Of a stretch of DNA of 64,000 nucleotides, positions 54,592 to 63,313 are shown piece by piece (positions within the stretch are counted from its first letter, which is position 1; each line of letters starts with the position of its first letter). The notes beneath the pieces were generated by a model. That model made no database searches, was not told the origin of the DNA, and saw nothing but the letters and a program-made list of their open reading frames with translations. The DNA comes from Pararhizobium qamdonense (GTDB lineage: Bacteria > Pseudomonadota > Alphaproteobacteria > Rhizobiales > Rhizobiaceae): assembly GCF_029277445.1 (NCBI RefSeq), contig NZ_CP119566.1:4280001-4344000 (forward strand). Reading direction: 5' to 3'. A program made the position numbers and the translations under genes.

Positions 54592-55386
54592 TCAGCGATG
54601 CGCCAGAGCGTAGGCGCCCGGCGTGATGCCATAGGCGCGGACGAAAGCCCGGGTCATATGGCTCTGGTCGGCAAAGCCGCCGGCAAAGGCCGCATCGGCA
54701 AGCGGCGTCCCCTTGGCGATCATCCGGCGAACGGAGCGGATGCGGCGCTGCACGAGATAGGCATGCGGGGTCATGCCGGTCATTTCAGAAAAGGCCCGCA
54801 CCACCTGGAAACGGCTGAGGCCGCTTGCGGCAGCGAGATCGGCAAGCGACGTGGCGGCAGCGGGATCATCGTCCAGCATGGCCATGGCCCGTTTGACGGA
54901 TGGCGGGACGAAACGGGAAACGTTACGGCGGGTCATCAGGGAAGCAAGCAGCTGCAGGAATCCTGATTCCGGCGCCAGTGTTTCACCCATCTGCGTCATC
55001 GCTGCATAGACCGGCAGCAGACTTCGAACGGCTCGTCCGTCGTGCATGACCGGCTGCGAAAAGACAAAATCCTCCGCCCTGCCCTCGCCGATATCCAAAA
55101 CGGCCTCAGCAATCACCTCCGGATCGACATAGAGCATCCGCCAGGCACGGCCTTCAGCGCCGATCGGATGGCCGTCGTGCACTTCACCGGGATTGACGGT
55201 GATCATGTCGCCGGGACCGGCTTCGACCGGACCGCGGCCGCTGGCAGATTTCTGGGCGCCGCGCAGGATGACGCCGATGCCGAACTGGTCATGCGTATGG
55301 CGGCCGAAACTATGGGCGGTATCCGCCTCGACGGCCTCCACCCCCTTCATTGCACAGGGACGCATCCGGAATATCCCGGTTTTCAT
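54592..55386 (-). CDS. AraC family transcriptional regulator
   Basis: The 264-residue protein has an N-terminal cupin arabinose-binding-like domain (HSFGRHTHDQFGIGVILRGAQKSASGRGPVEAGPGDMITVNPGEVHDG) and two C-terminal HTH motifs (SLADLAAASGLSRFQVVRAFSEMTGMTPHAYLVQRRIRSVRRMIAKGTPLADAAFAGGFADQSHMTRAFVRAYGITPGAYAL). It is likely an activator of the downstream LysE gene. The ATG at 55386 is preferred; a GTG three codons upstream sits too near AGGAG. Confidence 0.9.
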   Translation of the reverse strand: MKTGIFRMRPCAMKGVEAVEADTAHSFGRHTHDQFGIGVILRGAQKSASGRGPVEAGPGDMITVNPGEVHDGHPIGAEGRAWRMLYVDPEVIAEAVLDIGEGRAEDFVFSQPVMHDGRAVRSLLPVYAAMTQMGETLAPESGFLQLLASLMTRRNVSRFVPPSVKRAMAMLDDDPAAATSLADLAAASGLSRFQVVRAFSEMTGMTPHAYLVQRRIRSVRRMIAKGTPLADAAFAGGFADQSHMTRAFVRAYGITPGAYALAHR

Positions 55387-55439
55387 GACCTGCACCGCTC
55401 CTCAGTCGCACACTTCATTCGCGCTCTTATTCGCGCACT

Positions 55440-55844
55440 TCATTCGCGCTCCCGGCCCGGCAGCGCATCGCGCTCGCCAAACCAGTTGGCCGCAGAAGAA
55501 CACCAGATCTGATGCTTGGGCGCAAGATCGCGGCGCTCAGTGATATTGCCCCAACGGATACCGACCTCTTCGGCATCCGCACCGGTGCCCGTCGTATAAA
55601 TTGGTGAACCGCAATTGCCGCAGAACATCTGGAAGCGCGTGCTGCCATTGTCGCCAGTCTTCGTATAGGTCTTTGGCTCGCCCGCAATGATGCGGAAATC
55701 GGCTGCCGGCACGGAGACCGTCACCCGGTAGGGCGAGCCGGTCAGATGCTGGCAATCGGTACAATGGCAGATGCCGATCTTGTCCGGATCGATCTCAGCC
55801 TCATACCGGATCGCGCCGCAGTGACAATGTCCATCGATATGCAT
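55440..55844 (-). CDS. GFA (glutathione-dependent formaldehyde-activating) family protein
   Basis: The 134-residue protein has the GFA zinc-binding pattern: HCHCGAIRYEAEIDPDKIGICHCTDCQ with CxC and CxxC pairs, then MFCGNCGSPIY with another CxxC. The family name comes from Gfa, but most members are of unknown function. It lies between the AraC gene and the iol cluster on the same strand. Confidence 0.88.
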   Translation of the reverse strand: MHIDGHCHCGAIRYEAEIDPDKIGICHCTDCQHLTGSPYRVTVSVPAADFRIIAGEPKTYTKTGDNGSTRFQMFCGNCGSPIYTTGTGADAEEVGIRWGNITERRDLAPKHQIWCSSAANWFGERDALPGRERE

Positions 55845-55881
55845 GATGCTGTTTCTCCTCGTTCAGAAGGAAACTAGCGCA

Positions 55882-56682
55882 TCAGACGCCGGTGAACAGC
55901 CAGGCATGTTCCTTAGCATTGTTGAATTTCCAGACGCGGGACGGGCCGGCCATCACATTGAGATAATAGAGGTCGTAGCCATGGATCGCTGCCACCGGAT
56001 GATATCCCTTCGGCACCAGCGTCACGTCACCATCCTCCACCGCCATCGTCTCGTCCAGCGAGCGGTCATCGGTGTAGACCCGCTGCATGGCAAAGCCCTG
56101 GGATGGGTTCAGCCGGTGATAATAGGTTTCTTCCAGAAAGCTCTCGGCCGGCAGATTGTCCTCGTCATGCTTGTGCGGCGGATAGGACGATGTATGGCCG
56201 CCGGGGGTGATGACCTCGACCACCAGCAGGGAATGGGCGGCATTGTCGTCTTCCGGCATGATGTTGGTGACATAGCGGGTGTTGGTATTCTTGCCGCGTG
56301 TCATTTGCGGGTGAGTGCCTGCAGGGATGGGTTTGGTCTTGAAGCCGCCACCGCCCGGCGCGGAGCAGACGGCGAGTTCGAGATCGGTAACGGCCGTTAC
56401 CTGCCATGCTGCGCCCGGCGCGACATATAACGCATGCGGCGCGCCGTCGAACGGCGTCATGCGCTCGCCCACCACGCCAAAATCCTGACCGTCAACGCTG
56501 GTCTCGCCCTTACCACTGACCCACACCAGGCAGACCTCGCGATCCCCGGTTTCGCCCGAGACCGTCTCGCCTGCCTTCACCCTGTTGAGATCGAAGCCGA
56601 CATAGGTCCAGCCGGCGTTTTGCGGCGTGACGTGCGTTACGCGGCCTTTGTCGCCCTTGGGTTTTACGAGCAGGTTCGGCAT
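55882..56682 (-). CDS. iolB: 5-deoxy-glucuronate isomerase
   Basis: IolB isomerises 5-deoxy-D-glucuronate to 5-dehydro-2-deoxy-D-gluconate in myo-inositol breakdown. The 266-residue bicupin has the metal site in GGHTSSYPPHKHDEDNLPAESFLEETYYHRLNPSQGFAMQRVYTDD and LVPKGYHPVAAIHGYDLYYLNVMAG, which are highly conserved in the family. The ATG at 56682 with AGGAG seven bases upstream is the family start. It is the last gene of the iol cluster, separated from iolE by 267 bases with a palindromic repeat. Confidence 0.96.
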   Translation of the reverse strand: MPNLLVKPKGDKGRVTHVTPQNAGWTYVGFDLNRVKAGETVSGETGDREVCLVWVSGKGETSVDGQDFGVVGERMTPFDGAPHALYVAPGAAWQVTAVTDLELAVCSAPGGGGFKTKPIPAGTHPQMTRGKNTNTRYVTNIMPEDDNAAHSLLVVEVITPGGHTSSYPPHKHDEDNLPAESFLEETYYHRLNPSQGFAMQRVYTDDRSLDETMAVEDGDVTLVPKGYHPVAAIHGYDLYYLNVMAGPSRVWKFNNAKEHAWLFTGV

Positions 56683-56713
56683 GATGTTCTCCTCATGTGT
56701 TCGAGGAGCGTTT

Positions 56714-56922
56714 CTACCCCTCACCAAGTGCGCCCATGCGTTCGACTGCGTCTCACGCGGGCTTACTATCCTCTCCCGCAAGGGGAGAGGTAGGGTGCCA
56801 CAATCACCGCCCCTCACATGAGGCAGGATGGTGCGGCAGGTTTTACCTCTCCCCTTGCGGGAGAGGATACGCAGGCAGGGTGAGCATTTGCGAACCCTTG
56901 GCCGAAGTTGGTGAGGGGTAAA
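56714..56922. repeat. palindromic repeat between iolE and iolB, third type
   Basis: The outer ends TACCCCTCACCAA and TTGGTGAGGGGTA are inverted copies. Inside, CCTCTCCCGCAAGGGGAGAGG and its inverse CCTCTCCCCTTGCGGGAGAGG form two further hairpins. It fills most of the gap and could affect iolB expression. Confidence 0.7.
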
Positions 56923-56949
56923 CCACCCCACCAAATGTGCCCGAAGCGA

Positions 56950-57867
56950 TCACCCCTTCGGAAACCCTTCCGTTTCCACTGTATAGCCTGCAGCGGTCAT
57001 GACGCGCATCAGTTCGGCATAGCCGACCTCTGCCATCCTTTGCGGCGGCGACTTGCGGGGGTCCTGCTCGGCTTCGACGACGAACCAGCCTTCATAGCCG
57101 TAATCAGCAAAACGCTGAACGATCGCGCCAAAATCGAGCGAGCCGTCGCCGGGCACAGTGAACGCGCCGAGCGCCACCGCGTCCAGGAAGGACTGGCGGC
57201 TGCGATCCAGGCCGTCGACGACGGATTGGCGGATGTCCTTCACATGCACGTGGTTGATGCGGGCATGGTGGTTGTCGATGGCGCGCAGCACGTCGCCGCC
57301 GGCAAAGGCCAGATGGCCGGCATCCAGAAGCAGCGGGATGCCCTCGCCCGAATTCTTCATGAAGGCGTCGAGTTCCGGCTCGGTTTCCACGACAGCCGCC
57401 ATATGGTGGTGGTAGGAGAGCGGCATGCCCTGGTCTGCACACCATTCGCCGAATTCGGTAACGCGGCGGGCATAGGCTTTCATCTCGTCATCGCCAAGGC
57501 GCGGCTTGGTGGCGAGCGGTTTGGACCGGTCGCCCTGGATCGAACGGCCGACTTCGCCATAGACGATGCAAGGCGCATTGACAGCCTTGAACAGCTCGAT
57601 CATCGGCGCGATGCGGTCCTTGTTGGCTGAGAGATCCTCATCGACCAGCGTGCCGGAAAACCAGCCGCCGCAGAGCGTCACGTCGGCCGCGCGCAGGATC
57701 GGCAGCATCTCGTCGGGATTGTTGGGAAAGCGGCGCCCCTGCTCCATGCCGGTAAAGCCGGCGCTGCGCGACTGGCGCAGGCATTCCTCCAGCGACACGT
57801 CGTCGCTCAGTTCCGGAAGGTCGTCGTTCCACCAGGCAATGGGCGACATGCCGAGTTTGGCTTTCAT
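56950..57867 (-). CDS. iolE: myo-inosose-2 dehydratase
   Basis: IolE dehydrates 2-keto-myo-inositol to 3D-trihydroxycyclohexane-1,2-dione. The 305-residue TIM-barrel sugar-isomerase-like enzyme starts MKAKLGMSPIAWWNDDLPELSDDVSLEECLRQ. Its metal-site segments include MPLSYHHHMAAVVETEPELDAF, LLLDAGHLAFAGGD and VHVKDIRQ. The ATG at 57867 has AAGGAG seven bases away; an ATG two codons upstream would be too close. It is the third gene of the operon, after iolD and a palindromic repeat. Confidence 0.96.
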   Translation of the reverse strand: MKAKLGMSPIAWWNDDLPELSDDVSLEECLRQSRSAGFTGMEQGRRFPNNPDEMLPILRAADVTLCGGWFSGTLVDEDLSANKDRIAPMIELFKAVNAPCIVYGEVGRSIQGDRSKPLATKPRLGDDEMKAYARRVTEFGEWCADQGMPLSYHHHMAAVVETEPELDAFMKNSGEGIPLLLDAGHLAFAGGDVLRAIDNHHARINHVHVKDIRQSVVDGLDRSRQSFLDAVALGAFTVPGDGSLDFGAIVQRFADYGYEGWFVVEAEQDPRKSPPQRMAEVGYAELMRVMTAAGYTVETEGFPKG

Positions 57868-57921
57868 GAACATTCTCCTTGGAAAGAAGGCGGCCGGCCT
57901 TCCCCTCTCATTTTGTATTGC

Positions 57922-57988
57922 CGTCATCCCCGGGCTTTCCGATGGCGCCTTGCGGCTGGATCCTCGGGGCGAGCCCGAGGATGACGGA
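57922..57988. repeat. 67-base inverted repeat between iolD and iolE
   Basis: CCGTCATCC pairs with GGATGACGG at the ends, and ATCCTCGGG pairs with CCCGAGGAT around GCGA inside. This type is common in alphaproteobacterial genomes. It may serve as an mRNA hairpin inside the operon. Confidence 0.65.
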
Positions 57989-58005
57989 GTGTGTGAATAC
58001 CTGTT

Positions 58006-59856
58006 CTAACCGATACGCTGCGACGCGAGCGCCTTTTCATAGCCCTTGCGGGCCGCGTTGACCTCGGAGCGGACGGAGACTTCCGGGACCGCCACATCCC
58101 ACCAGTTGCCACCCTCGCCGGTGGTGATCAGCGGGTCGGTATCGATGACGATGACGGTGGTGCGGTTTTCGCCGGCGGTTTCCTTCAGCGCGATTTCCAG
58201 CTCGCTGATCGAGGCGACCTTGCGGGTGAGCGCCCCCATGGCTGCAGCATGACCGGCAAAATCGATCGCCGGCAGCGTGACGTGATGGGTGTCGCGAAGC
58301 AGGTTGTTGAAGTTGGCACCGCCGGTCGCCATCTGCAGCCGGTTGATGCAGCCGTAACCGGCATTGTCGAGCAGCACGATGGTGATCTTGGCGCCGAGCA
58401 TGATCGACGAGGCAATTTCTGCGTTCAGCATCATGTAGCTGCCGTCGCCGACCATGACGATGACGTCGCTGTCGGGCTTGGCGAGCTTGACGCCGAGGCC
58501 GCCGGCGACTTCATAGCCCATGGTCGAGAAGCCGTATTCCATGTGATAGCTGCCGGGGGCATCCGCCTGCCAGAGCTTGTGCAATTCACCGGGAAGACCA
58601 CCGGCGGCGCAGACCAGCGTGGTATTTTCCGTGCGGGCCCGCTGGACGGCGCCGATCACCTGCGCGTCGGAGGGCAGCGCTGCGTTGGTCGCTGCAGTCG
58701 CCTTGTCTGCGGCCTTCAGCCATTCGGCCTTGCCGTCCGTTGCCTTCCGCGTCCAGCTGGCATCCACCTTGTGCGACCCCAGACCGGCGCTCAGCGCATC
58801 GAGGCCGACGCGGGCGTCGGAGACCAGCGGTAGGGCTTCATGCTTGGCGGCGTCGAAGGCTTGCGTGTTGAGGCCGATGATCTTCAGGCTGTCGTTCTTG
58901 AACAGCGACCAGGAGCCGGTGGTGAAATCCTGCAGGCGCGAGCCGACGGCGAGAACGACATCGGCATCCTCGGCCATCTGGTTGGAGGCCGATGTGCCGG
59001 TGACGCCGACCGAGCCCATGTTGAGAGGATGGCTGTGCGGCAGCGATGATTTTCCGGCCTGGGTTTCGACGACCGGAATGCCATGCCGTTCTGCAAAGGC
59101 CGCAAGCGTCTTGCTGGCTTCGGAATACAGCACGCCGCCGCCGGAAATGATGACCGGCTTTTTCGCCGCTTTGAGCACCGCGATCGCATGGGCCAGTTCG
59201 TCCGCATCCGGATGCAGGCGGCGCGAGGTCCAGACTTTTTCGTCAAAGAAGCTTTCGGGATAATCATAGGCTTCCGCCTGCACATCCTGGCAGAGCGACA
59301 GCGTGACCGGGCCGCAATCGGCGGGATCGGTCAGCACCTGCATGGCGCGGCGCAGCGCCGGGATGATCTGTTCGGGGCGGGTGATCCGGTCGAAATAGCG
59401 CGAAACCGGGCGGAAGCAGTCGTTGACGGTCATCGTGCCATCGCCGAAATCCTCGATCTGCTGGAGGACCGGGTCCGGACGGCGATTGGCAAAGACATCG
59501 CCGGGGAGAAGCAGGACCGGCAGGCGGTTGACATGGGCAAGGGCTGCCGATGTCACCATGTTAAGCGCGCCGGGGCCGATCGACGTGGTGCAGGCCATGA
59601 AGCGGCGGCGGAAGCTTGCCTTGGCAAAGGCGATCGCCGCATTGGCCATGCCCTGCTCGTTCTGGGCGCGGTAGGTCGGCAGCGTGTCCTTGATGCCATG
59701 CAGCGCCTCGCCGATACCGGCGACATTGCCATGGCCGAAAATGGCGAAGACACCGCCGAAGATCGGGGTCTTCTCACCGTCGATCACGGTCATCTGCTTG
59801 GTCAGAAACCGCGCGACGGCTTGCGCCATGGTCAGGCGAACGGTCTTGTGGCTCAT
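58006..59856 (-). CDS. iolD: 3D-(3,5/4)-trihydroxycyclohexane-1,2-dione acylhydrolase (decyclising)
   Basis: IolD opens the ring of the inosose dehydration product to 5-deoxy-glucuronate using thiamine diphosphate. The 616 residues have the three-domain TPP enzyme layout. The catalytic Glu is near the start (NEQGMANAAIAFAKASFRR), and the TPP-binding motif GDGSYMMLNAEIASSIMLGAKITIVLLDNAGYG is in the C-terminal domain. AGGAGG lies six bases before the ATG at 59856. It follows iolC across a gap with a RIME-like repeat. Confidence 0.96.
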   Translation of the reverse strand: MSHKTVRLTMAQAVARFLTKQMTVIDGEKTPIFGGVFAIFGHGNVAGIGEALHGIKDTLPTYRAQNEQGMANAAIAFAKASFRRRFMACTTSIGPGALNMVTSAALAHVNRLPVLLLPGDVFANRRPDPVLQQIEDFGDGTMTVNDCFRPVSRYFDRITRPEQIIPALRRAMQVLTDPADCGPVTLSLCQDVQAEAYDYPESFFDEKVWTSRRLHPDADELAHAIAVLKAAKKPVIISGGGVLYSEASKTLAAFAERHGIPVVETQAGKSSLPHSHPLNMGSVGVTGTSASNQMAEDADVVLAVGSRLQDFTTGSWSLFKNDSLKIIGLNTQAFDAAKHEALPLVSDARVGLDALSAGLGSHKVDASWTRKATDGKAEWLKAADKATAATNAALPSDAQVIGAVQRARTENTTLVCAAGGLPGELHKLWQADAPGSYHMEYGFSTMGYEVAGGLGVKLAKPDSDVIVMVGDGSYMMLNAEIASSIMLGAKITIVLLDNAGYGCINRLQMATGGANFNNLLRDTHHVTLPAIDFAGHAAAMGALTRKVASISELEIALKETAGENRTTVIVIDTDPLITTGEGGNWWDVAVPEVSVRSEVNAARKGYEKALASQRIG

Positions 59857-59916
59857 TGTTTCCTCCTCGAACGAGGACATTGCCTCGCATTAAACCTTGT
59901 CTATGAGGAAAGTTTT

Positions 59917-60050
59917 ACCCCCCTCTGTCCCTTTGGGACATCTCCCCCTCAAGGGGGGAGATCATTCTTTTCCCGTTGTTGGCACATCAGTTCCGGTTCA
60001 TCTCCCCCCTTGAGGGGGAGATGTCGGCGTCGCCGACAGAGGGGGGGTAC
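59917..60050. repeat. RIME-like palindromic repeat between iolC and iolD
   Basis: The ends (acccccctctg...catctccccctcaag and ctcccccttgaggggg...cagaggggggg) match the elements at 14143 and 31462. The small hairpin in the left end is changed to gtccctttgggac and in the right to cggcgtcgccg, keeping the pairing. This shows compensatory change between copies. Confidence 0.75.
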
Positions 60051-60074
60051 AGCCACGAATGCCGCACCACCCCA

Positions 60075-62006
60075 TCAGGCGGCCTTCGTTTCCGCCAGCC
60101 CGAGCCAGAGATTGACCAGCGCCTCGAACTTGCCCGCCATATCGGCGATCGCCTGTTCGTCATCGATCTCGCCCGCCAGCCAGGCCTTGCTGGCCTCGGC
60201 GAAGATCGTGCGGCCGACGGCGAAACCCTTGACGGTCTTTGATGTGCGGGCGGCGGCAAAGCCGTCCTTCAGCGCCTCATAGGGCGCTTCCAGCCCAAGC
60301 AGGACAACGCCCCGGCAATGGGGATCGCGCGCTTCGATCACGGCATCGACCGCGGCCCAGGCGGCGCGGCTTGCCTGCGGCTCCAGTTTCCACCAGTCCG
60401 GCTTCAGGCCGGCATCGTAGAGTTCGGTGAGTGCCCTCGGGATCGTGGTATCATCAAGCGTACCATGTTTGCCGGCGATGATCTCGATGAGGATTTCGCG
60501 GCCGACCTTGCGGGCCGCCTCGAAGGCGGATCGCAGCTTGGCAATCTGGGCGGCCTTCATCTCTGCGGGATCATCGGGATGGAAGAAGCTCAGGACCTTG
60601 ATGCAGTGATCGACCGGCCATTCGATCAGCCGGCTGCCGAGATCCTGGCTGAACTCGAACTGCAGCGGACGCGAGCCAGGAAGCTCGATCGGCTTGCCGA
60701 TCCAGAAGTTCTTGTTGACGGCATAGAGCGCATCGCGGCCATATTTGTCGTCGATCAGCATGCCGAAGCCGGGACGGCCATTGGCGATGCGCTCGGCCGC
60801 CTTGACGGCGAGAACCTTGAAGGCCGGGATGCGGGCCAAAAGCTCGGCATTGTCCCCGGCGAGATCCTCCAACTGACTGCGGTGATCGATGGCGAGCGCC
60901 ATCAGCTGCGGGATTTCGCGGCGCCGCGTGGTTGCCCAATGAATGTGGTTGATCGCCTCGTCCTTGCGCAGCGCCTTTTCCTTGCTGCCCTTTTCGAGGA
61001 AAAATTGCAGCTCGGTCCAGGTCGGGATTTCCGGCGCGCAGAGCAGGCGCGACACGGCAAAGGCGCCGCAGGCATTGGCCCAGGTGGCCGAGGTCGCGTG
61101 CGGCTCGTCTTTCAGCCAGCCGCGCAGGAAACCGGACATGAACGCGTCGCCGGCGCCAAGCACGTTGTAGACCTCGATCGGAAAACCCTTGCCGACAATG
61201 CCGTCTTCCAGATTATCGGAGATGGCGCCATCATAGACGATGCAGCCCATCGGGCCGCGCTTCAAGACGATCGTCGCCTTCGAATTGGCGCGTATGGTCT
61301 TCAGCGCTGCCAGAAGATCGCTGTCGCCGGATGCGATCAGCACTTCCTCTTCGGTGCCGACGATCAGGTCGCAATCGGCAAGCACAGTCTTTAGATGCGC
61401 CGACACTTTTTCCGAGGCGATGTAGCGATTGTCACCGGCATCATGGCCGGCAAGGCCCCACAGGTTCGGGCGGTAATCGATATCGAACACCACCTTGGCG
61501 CCGCTTTCCTTGGCGATGCGGATCGCCTTGCGCTGGGCGGCATCGGTATGCGGCTTGGCGAAATGCGTGCCCGTGACCAAGATGGCGCGGGCCGAACGGA
61601 TGAAGTCCTCGGAAATATCGTCTTCGCAGAGCGCGCTATCGGCGCAATTGTCGCGGTAGAACAGCAACGGGAAGGAATGGTCGCTTTCGACAGCCAGGAT
61701 GGCAAGGGCCGTCAACCGCTCGGGATCGGTGACGATACCCTTCGTCTCGACACCCTCGCGCTCCAGCTGCTCGCGGATGAAGCGGCCCATCTGCTCCTTG
61801 CCGACACGGGTCAGAAGCGCCGATTTCAGGCCGAGGCGCGCGGTGCCGACGGAAATATTTGTGGGGCAGCCACCGACGGATTTGGCGAAGCTGGCGACAT
61901 CTTCAAGCCGGGTTCCGATCTGCTGGCCGTAAAGATCGACCGAGGCGCGGCCGATGGTGATAAGATCAAGCGGCTTGTCCGCCTGCGTACCGTTGCTCTG
62001 GCTCAC
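60075..62006 (-). CDS. iolC: 5-dehydro-2-deoxygluconokinase fused to a DUF2090 domain
   Basis: IolC phosphorylates 5-dehydro-2-deoxy-D-gluconate. Residues 1-325 are a PfkB kinase: DLITIGRASVDLYG at the start, VGGCPTNISVGTARLG for the sugar site, and GAGDAF at 284-289 with the catalytic Asp. Residues from about 345 to 643 are DUF2090, an aldolase-like domain (HWATTRRREIPQLMALAIDHRSQLEDLAG), which may act on the kinase product. Such fusions are usual in rhizobia. The start is a GTG with GGAGG six bases upstream. It is the first catabolic gene, just after iolR. Confidence 0.95.
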   Translation of the reverse strand: MSQSNGTQADKPLDLITIGRASVDLYGQQIGTRLEDVASFAKSVGGCPTNISVGTARLGLKSALLTRVGKEQMGRFIREQLEREGVETKGIVTDPERLTALAILAVESDHSFPLLFYRDNCADSALCEDDISEDFIRSARAILVTGTHFAKPHTDAAQRKAIRIAKESGAKVVFDIDYRPNLWGLAGHDAGDNRYIASEKVSAHLKTVLADCDLIVGTEEEVLIASGDSDLLAALKTIRANSKATIVLKRGPMGCIVYDGAISDNLEDGIVGKGFPIEVYNVLGAGDAFMSGFLRGWLKDEPHATSATWANACGAFAVSRLLCAPEIPTWTELQFFLEKGSKEKALRKDEAINHIHWATTRRREIPQLMALAIDHRSQLEDLAGDNAELLARIPAFKVLAVKAAERIANGRPGFGMLIDDKYGRDALYAVNKNFWIGKPIELPGSRPLQFEFSQDLGSRLIEWPVDHCIKVLSFFHPDDPAEMKAAQIAKLRSAFEAARKVGREILIEIIAGKHGTLDDTTIPRALTELYDAGLKPDWWKLEPQASRAAWAAVDAVIEARDPHCRGVVLLGLEAPYEALKDGFAAARTSKTVKGFAVGRTIFAEASKAWLAGEIDDEQAIADMAGKFEALVNLWLGLAETKAA

Positions 62007-62073
62007 TGCTTCCTCCCGGCGGGCGCTTGCGTCGCGCCGACATTTTTATTGGCTGGTGGGGTATCGCCGTTAT

Positions 62074-62087
62074 GAAACATAAATTCC
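62074..62087. promoter_or_regulatory. IolR operator-like site upstream of iolC
   Basis: GAAACATAAATTCC fits GGAA-N6-TTCC read in either direction with one mismatch. It lies 68 bases before the iolC start. A nearly identical core occurs upstream of iolR. Confidence 0.5.
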
Positions 62088-62103
62088 GTCGTTTAGTCAA
62101 TGT

Positions 62104-62117
62104 GGAATTTTCATTCT
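62104..62117. promoter_or_regulatory. second IolR operator-like site, at the iolR 3' end
   Basis: GGAATTTTCATTCT matches GGAA-N6-TTCC with one mismatch. It overlaps the iolR stop codon and lies 98 bases before the iolC start. Confidence 0.4.
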
Positions 62118-62974
62118 ATTAAATCATCTTCGCCGATCCGCCGCCTTTTTTCCGCAACGGCAACCGTCAGCGCCATGGCGAAGGCCATGCTGGCGGAGAG
62201 CGAGCGAAACCCGGCATGATCGGCCTCGACCAGCTCGAACCAGACTTTCGAGGATTCCGCCAGCGGCGAGAAGGCCGAATCGGTCAGGGATACGACGGGG
62301 ACCCTGCGATTGGCGAGCAGCTTGGCCTGATTGACGCTCTCGGACGCATAGGGCGAGAAACTGACGGCGAAGGCCGCATCCTTCGGGCCGGCCATGGCCA
62401 GAATATCGTCATCGATCCCGGCCGCCGTGCCGACCAGCTGATATTTGACCTTCAGCTTTCCAAAGGCATAGGCCATGTAACCGGAGATCGGATAGGACCG
62501 CCGCTTGGCGACGAGATAGATGGTTTCGGCCGCAGCCAGGATATTGACGGCGCGCTCGAAGGCTTCAGGCTCGACGGAACTGGCGATATTGTCGAGGGAA
62601 CGATGGGCTGCGGCCACGAAGCCGTTGAAGATCGAGCCGCTTTCCAGCTTGCTGTGATCATTGCCACTCAGTGCCTTCAGGCGCTCATCATAGCCGGGCG
62701 TGCGCTCGCGCAAACGTGCCCGGAAAATCTGCTGCAGGCTGGAAAACCCTTCAAAGCCGAAATGCTGGGCAAAGCGCACCAGCGTCGAGGGCTGAACATC
62801 GGCGGACGTTGCGATGCTGGCTGCCGTGCCGAAGGCGATCTCGTCGGGATTGTCGAGCGCATAGGCTGCCACTTGGCGCAGCCGCTTCGGCAGCTGCGCC
62901 TTGCGCTCCAGGATGATCGTCTTGAGCCCGTCGAAATCCTGCGGAATGGCGATGCTGTTTTCGGGTTCGGCCAT
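62111..62974 (-). CDS. iolR: MurR/RpiR family transcriptional regulator of inositol catabolism
   Basis: The 287-residue protein has an N-terminal RpiR HTH (KTIILERKAQLPKRLRQVAAYALDNPDEIAFGTAASIATSADVQPSTLVRFAQHFGFEGFSSLQQIFR) and a C-terminal SIS sugar-phosphate-binding domain (ETIYLVAKRRSYPISGYMAYAFGKLKVKYQLVGTAAGIDDDILA). In S. meliloti the same gene represses iol genes and is released by an inositol-pathway intermediate. It is upstream of iolC in the same orientation, 104 bases apart. The ATG at 62974 is preferred; the longer frame has no domain. Confidence 0.9.
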   Translation of the reverse strand: MAEPENSIAIPQDFDGLKTIILERKAQLPKRLRQVAAYALDNPDEIAFGTAASIATSADVQPSTLVRFAQHFGFEGFSSLQQIFRARLRERTPGYDERLKALSGNDHSKLESGSIFNGFVAAAHRSLDNIASSVEPEAFERAVNILAAAETIYLVAKRRSYPISGYMAYAFGKLKVKYQLVGTAAGIDDDILAMAGPKDAAFAVSFSPYASESVNQAKLLANRRVPVVSLTDSAFSPLAESSKVWFELVEADHAGFRSLSASMAFAMALTVAVAEKRRRIGEDDLIE

Positions 62975-63040
62975 GGATCCGGGTCTCTTCCTGCTCTCTG
63001 CTGTCGCGTAGGACCTTATGCAAAACATCGCCGCAAGAAT

Positions 63041-63054
63041 AGAACATACATTCC
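63041..63054. promoter_or_regulatory. IolR operator-like site upstream of iolR
   Basis: AGAACATACATTCC matches the GGAA-N6-TTCC pattern with one mismatch and shares the GAA-CAT-ATTCC core with the site before iolC. It lies 67 bases before the iolR start, fitting autorepression. Confidence 0.5.
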
Positions 63055-63217
63055 ACATCTGCATTTTTTCGGCGGTTTAGCGGGTATTCCAAGGATGATG
63101 CCTACCAGTGGTTGCCGGACTGAATGGGCCGGTTTCTCGTCCGGCATTCCCCATCAAACAGGCCGGACGTCCCAAAATGGCCAATTGACCGGGAAGATGG
63201 GGAAATGATTGAGTTCG

Positions 63218-63233
63218 TTAACGCATTTTTACC
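63218..63233. promoter_or_regulatory. CtrA-like box upstream of the amidotransferase gene
   Basis: TTAACGCATTTTTACC fits TTAA-N7-TTAAC with one mismatch. A half-site ATGGTTAA (reverse of TTAACCAT) lies 29 bases further at 63262-63269. CtrA control of a cell-cycle type is possible but unproven. Confidence 0.3.
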
Positions 63234-63313
63234 ATGTTCGGCCGGATGATCGGCCAATATCATGGTTAACGAACCATCAAGGCGGGCCATCCCCGCAATC
63301 CGGAGTATCCTGC

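Larger units (their letters stand above)
62975..63313. other. 339-base divergent regulatory region between iolR and the amidotransferase gene
   Basis: This region holds promoters for iolR (minus) and the class II amidotransferase (plus). It contains one IolR-like site (63041-63054) and, nearer the amidotransferase gene, a CtrA-like site and a GGCCG / CGGCC hairpin (63239-63254). No coding frame is convincing. Confidence 0.55.
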
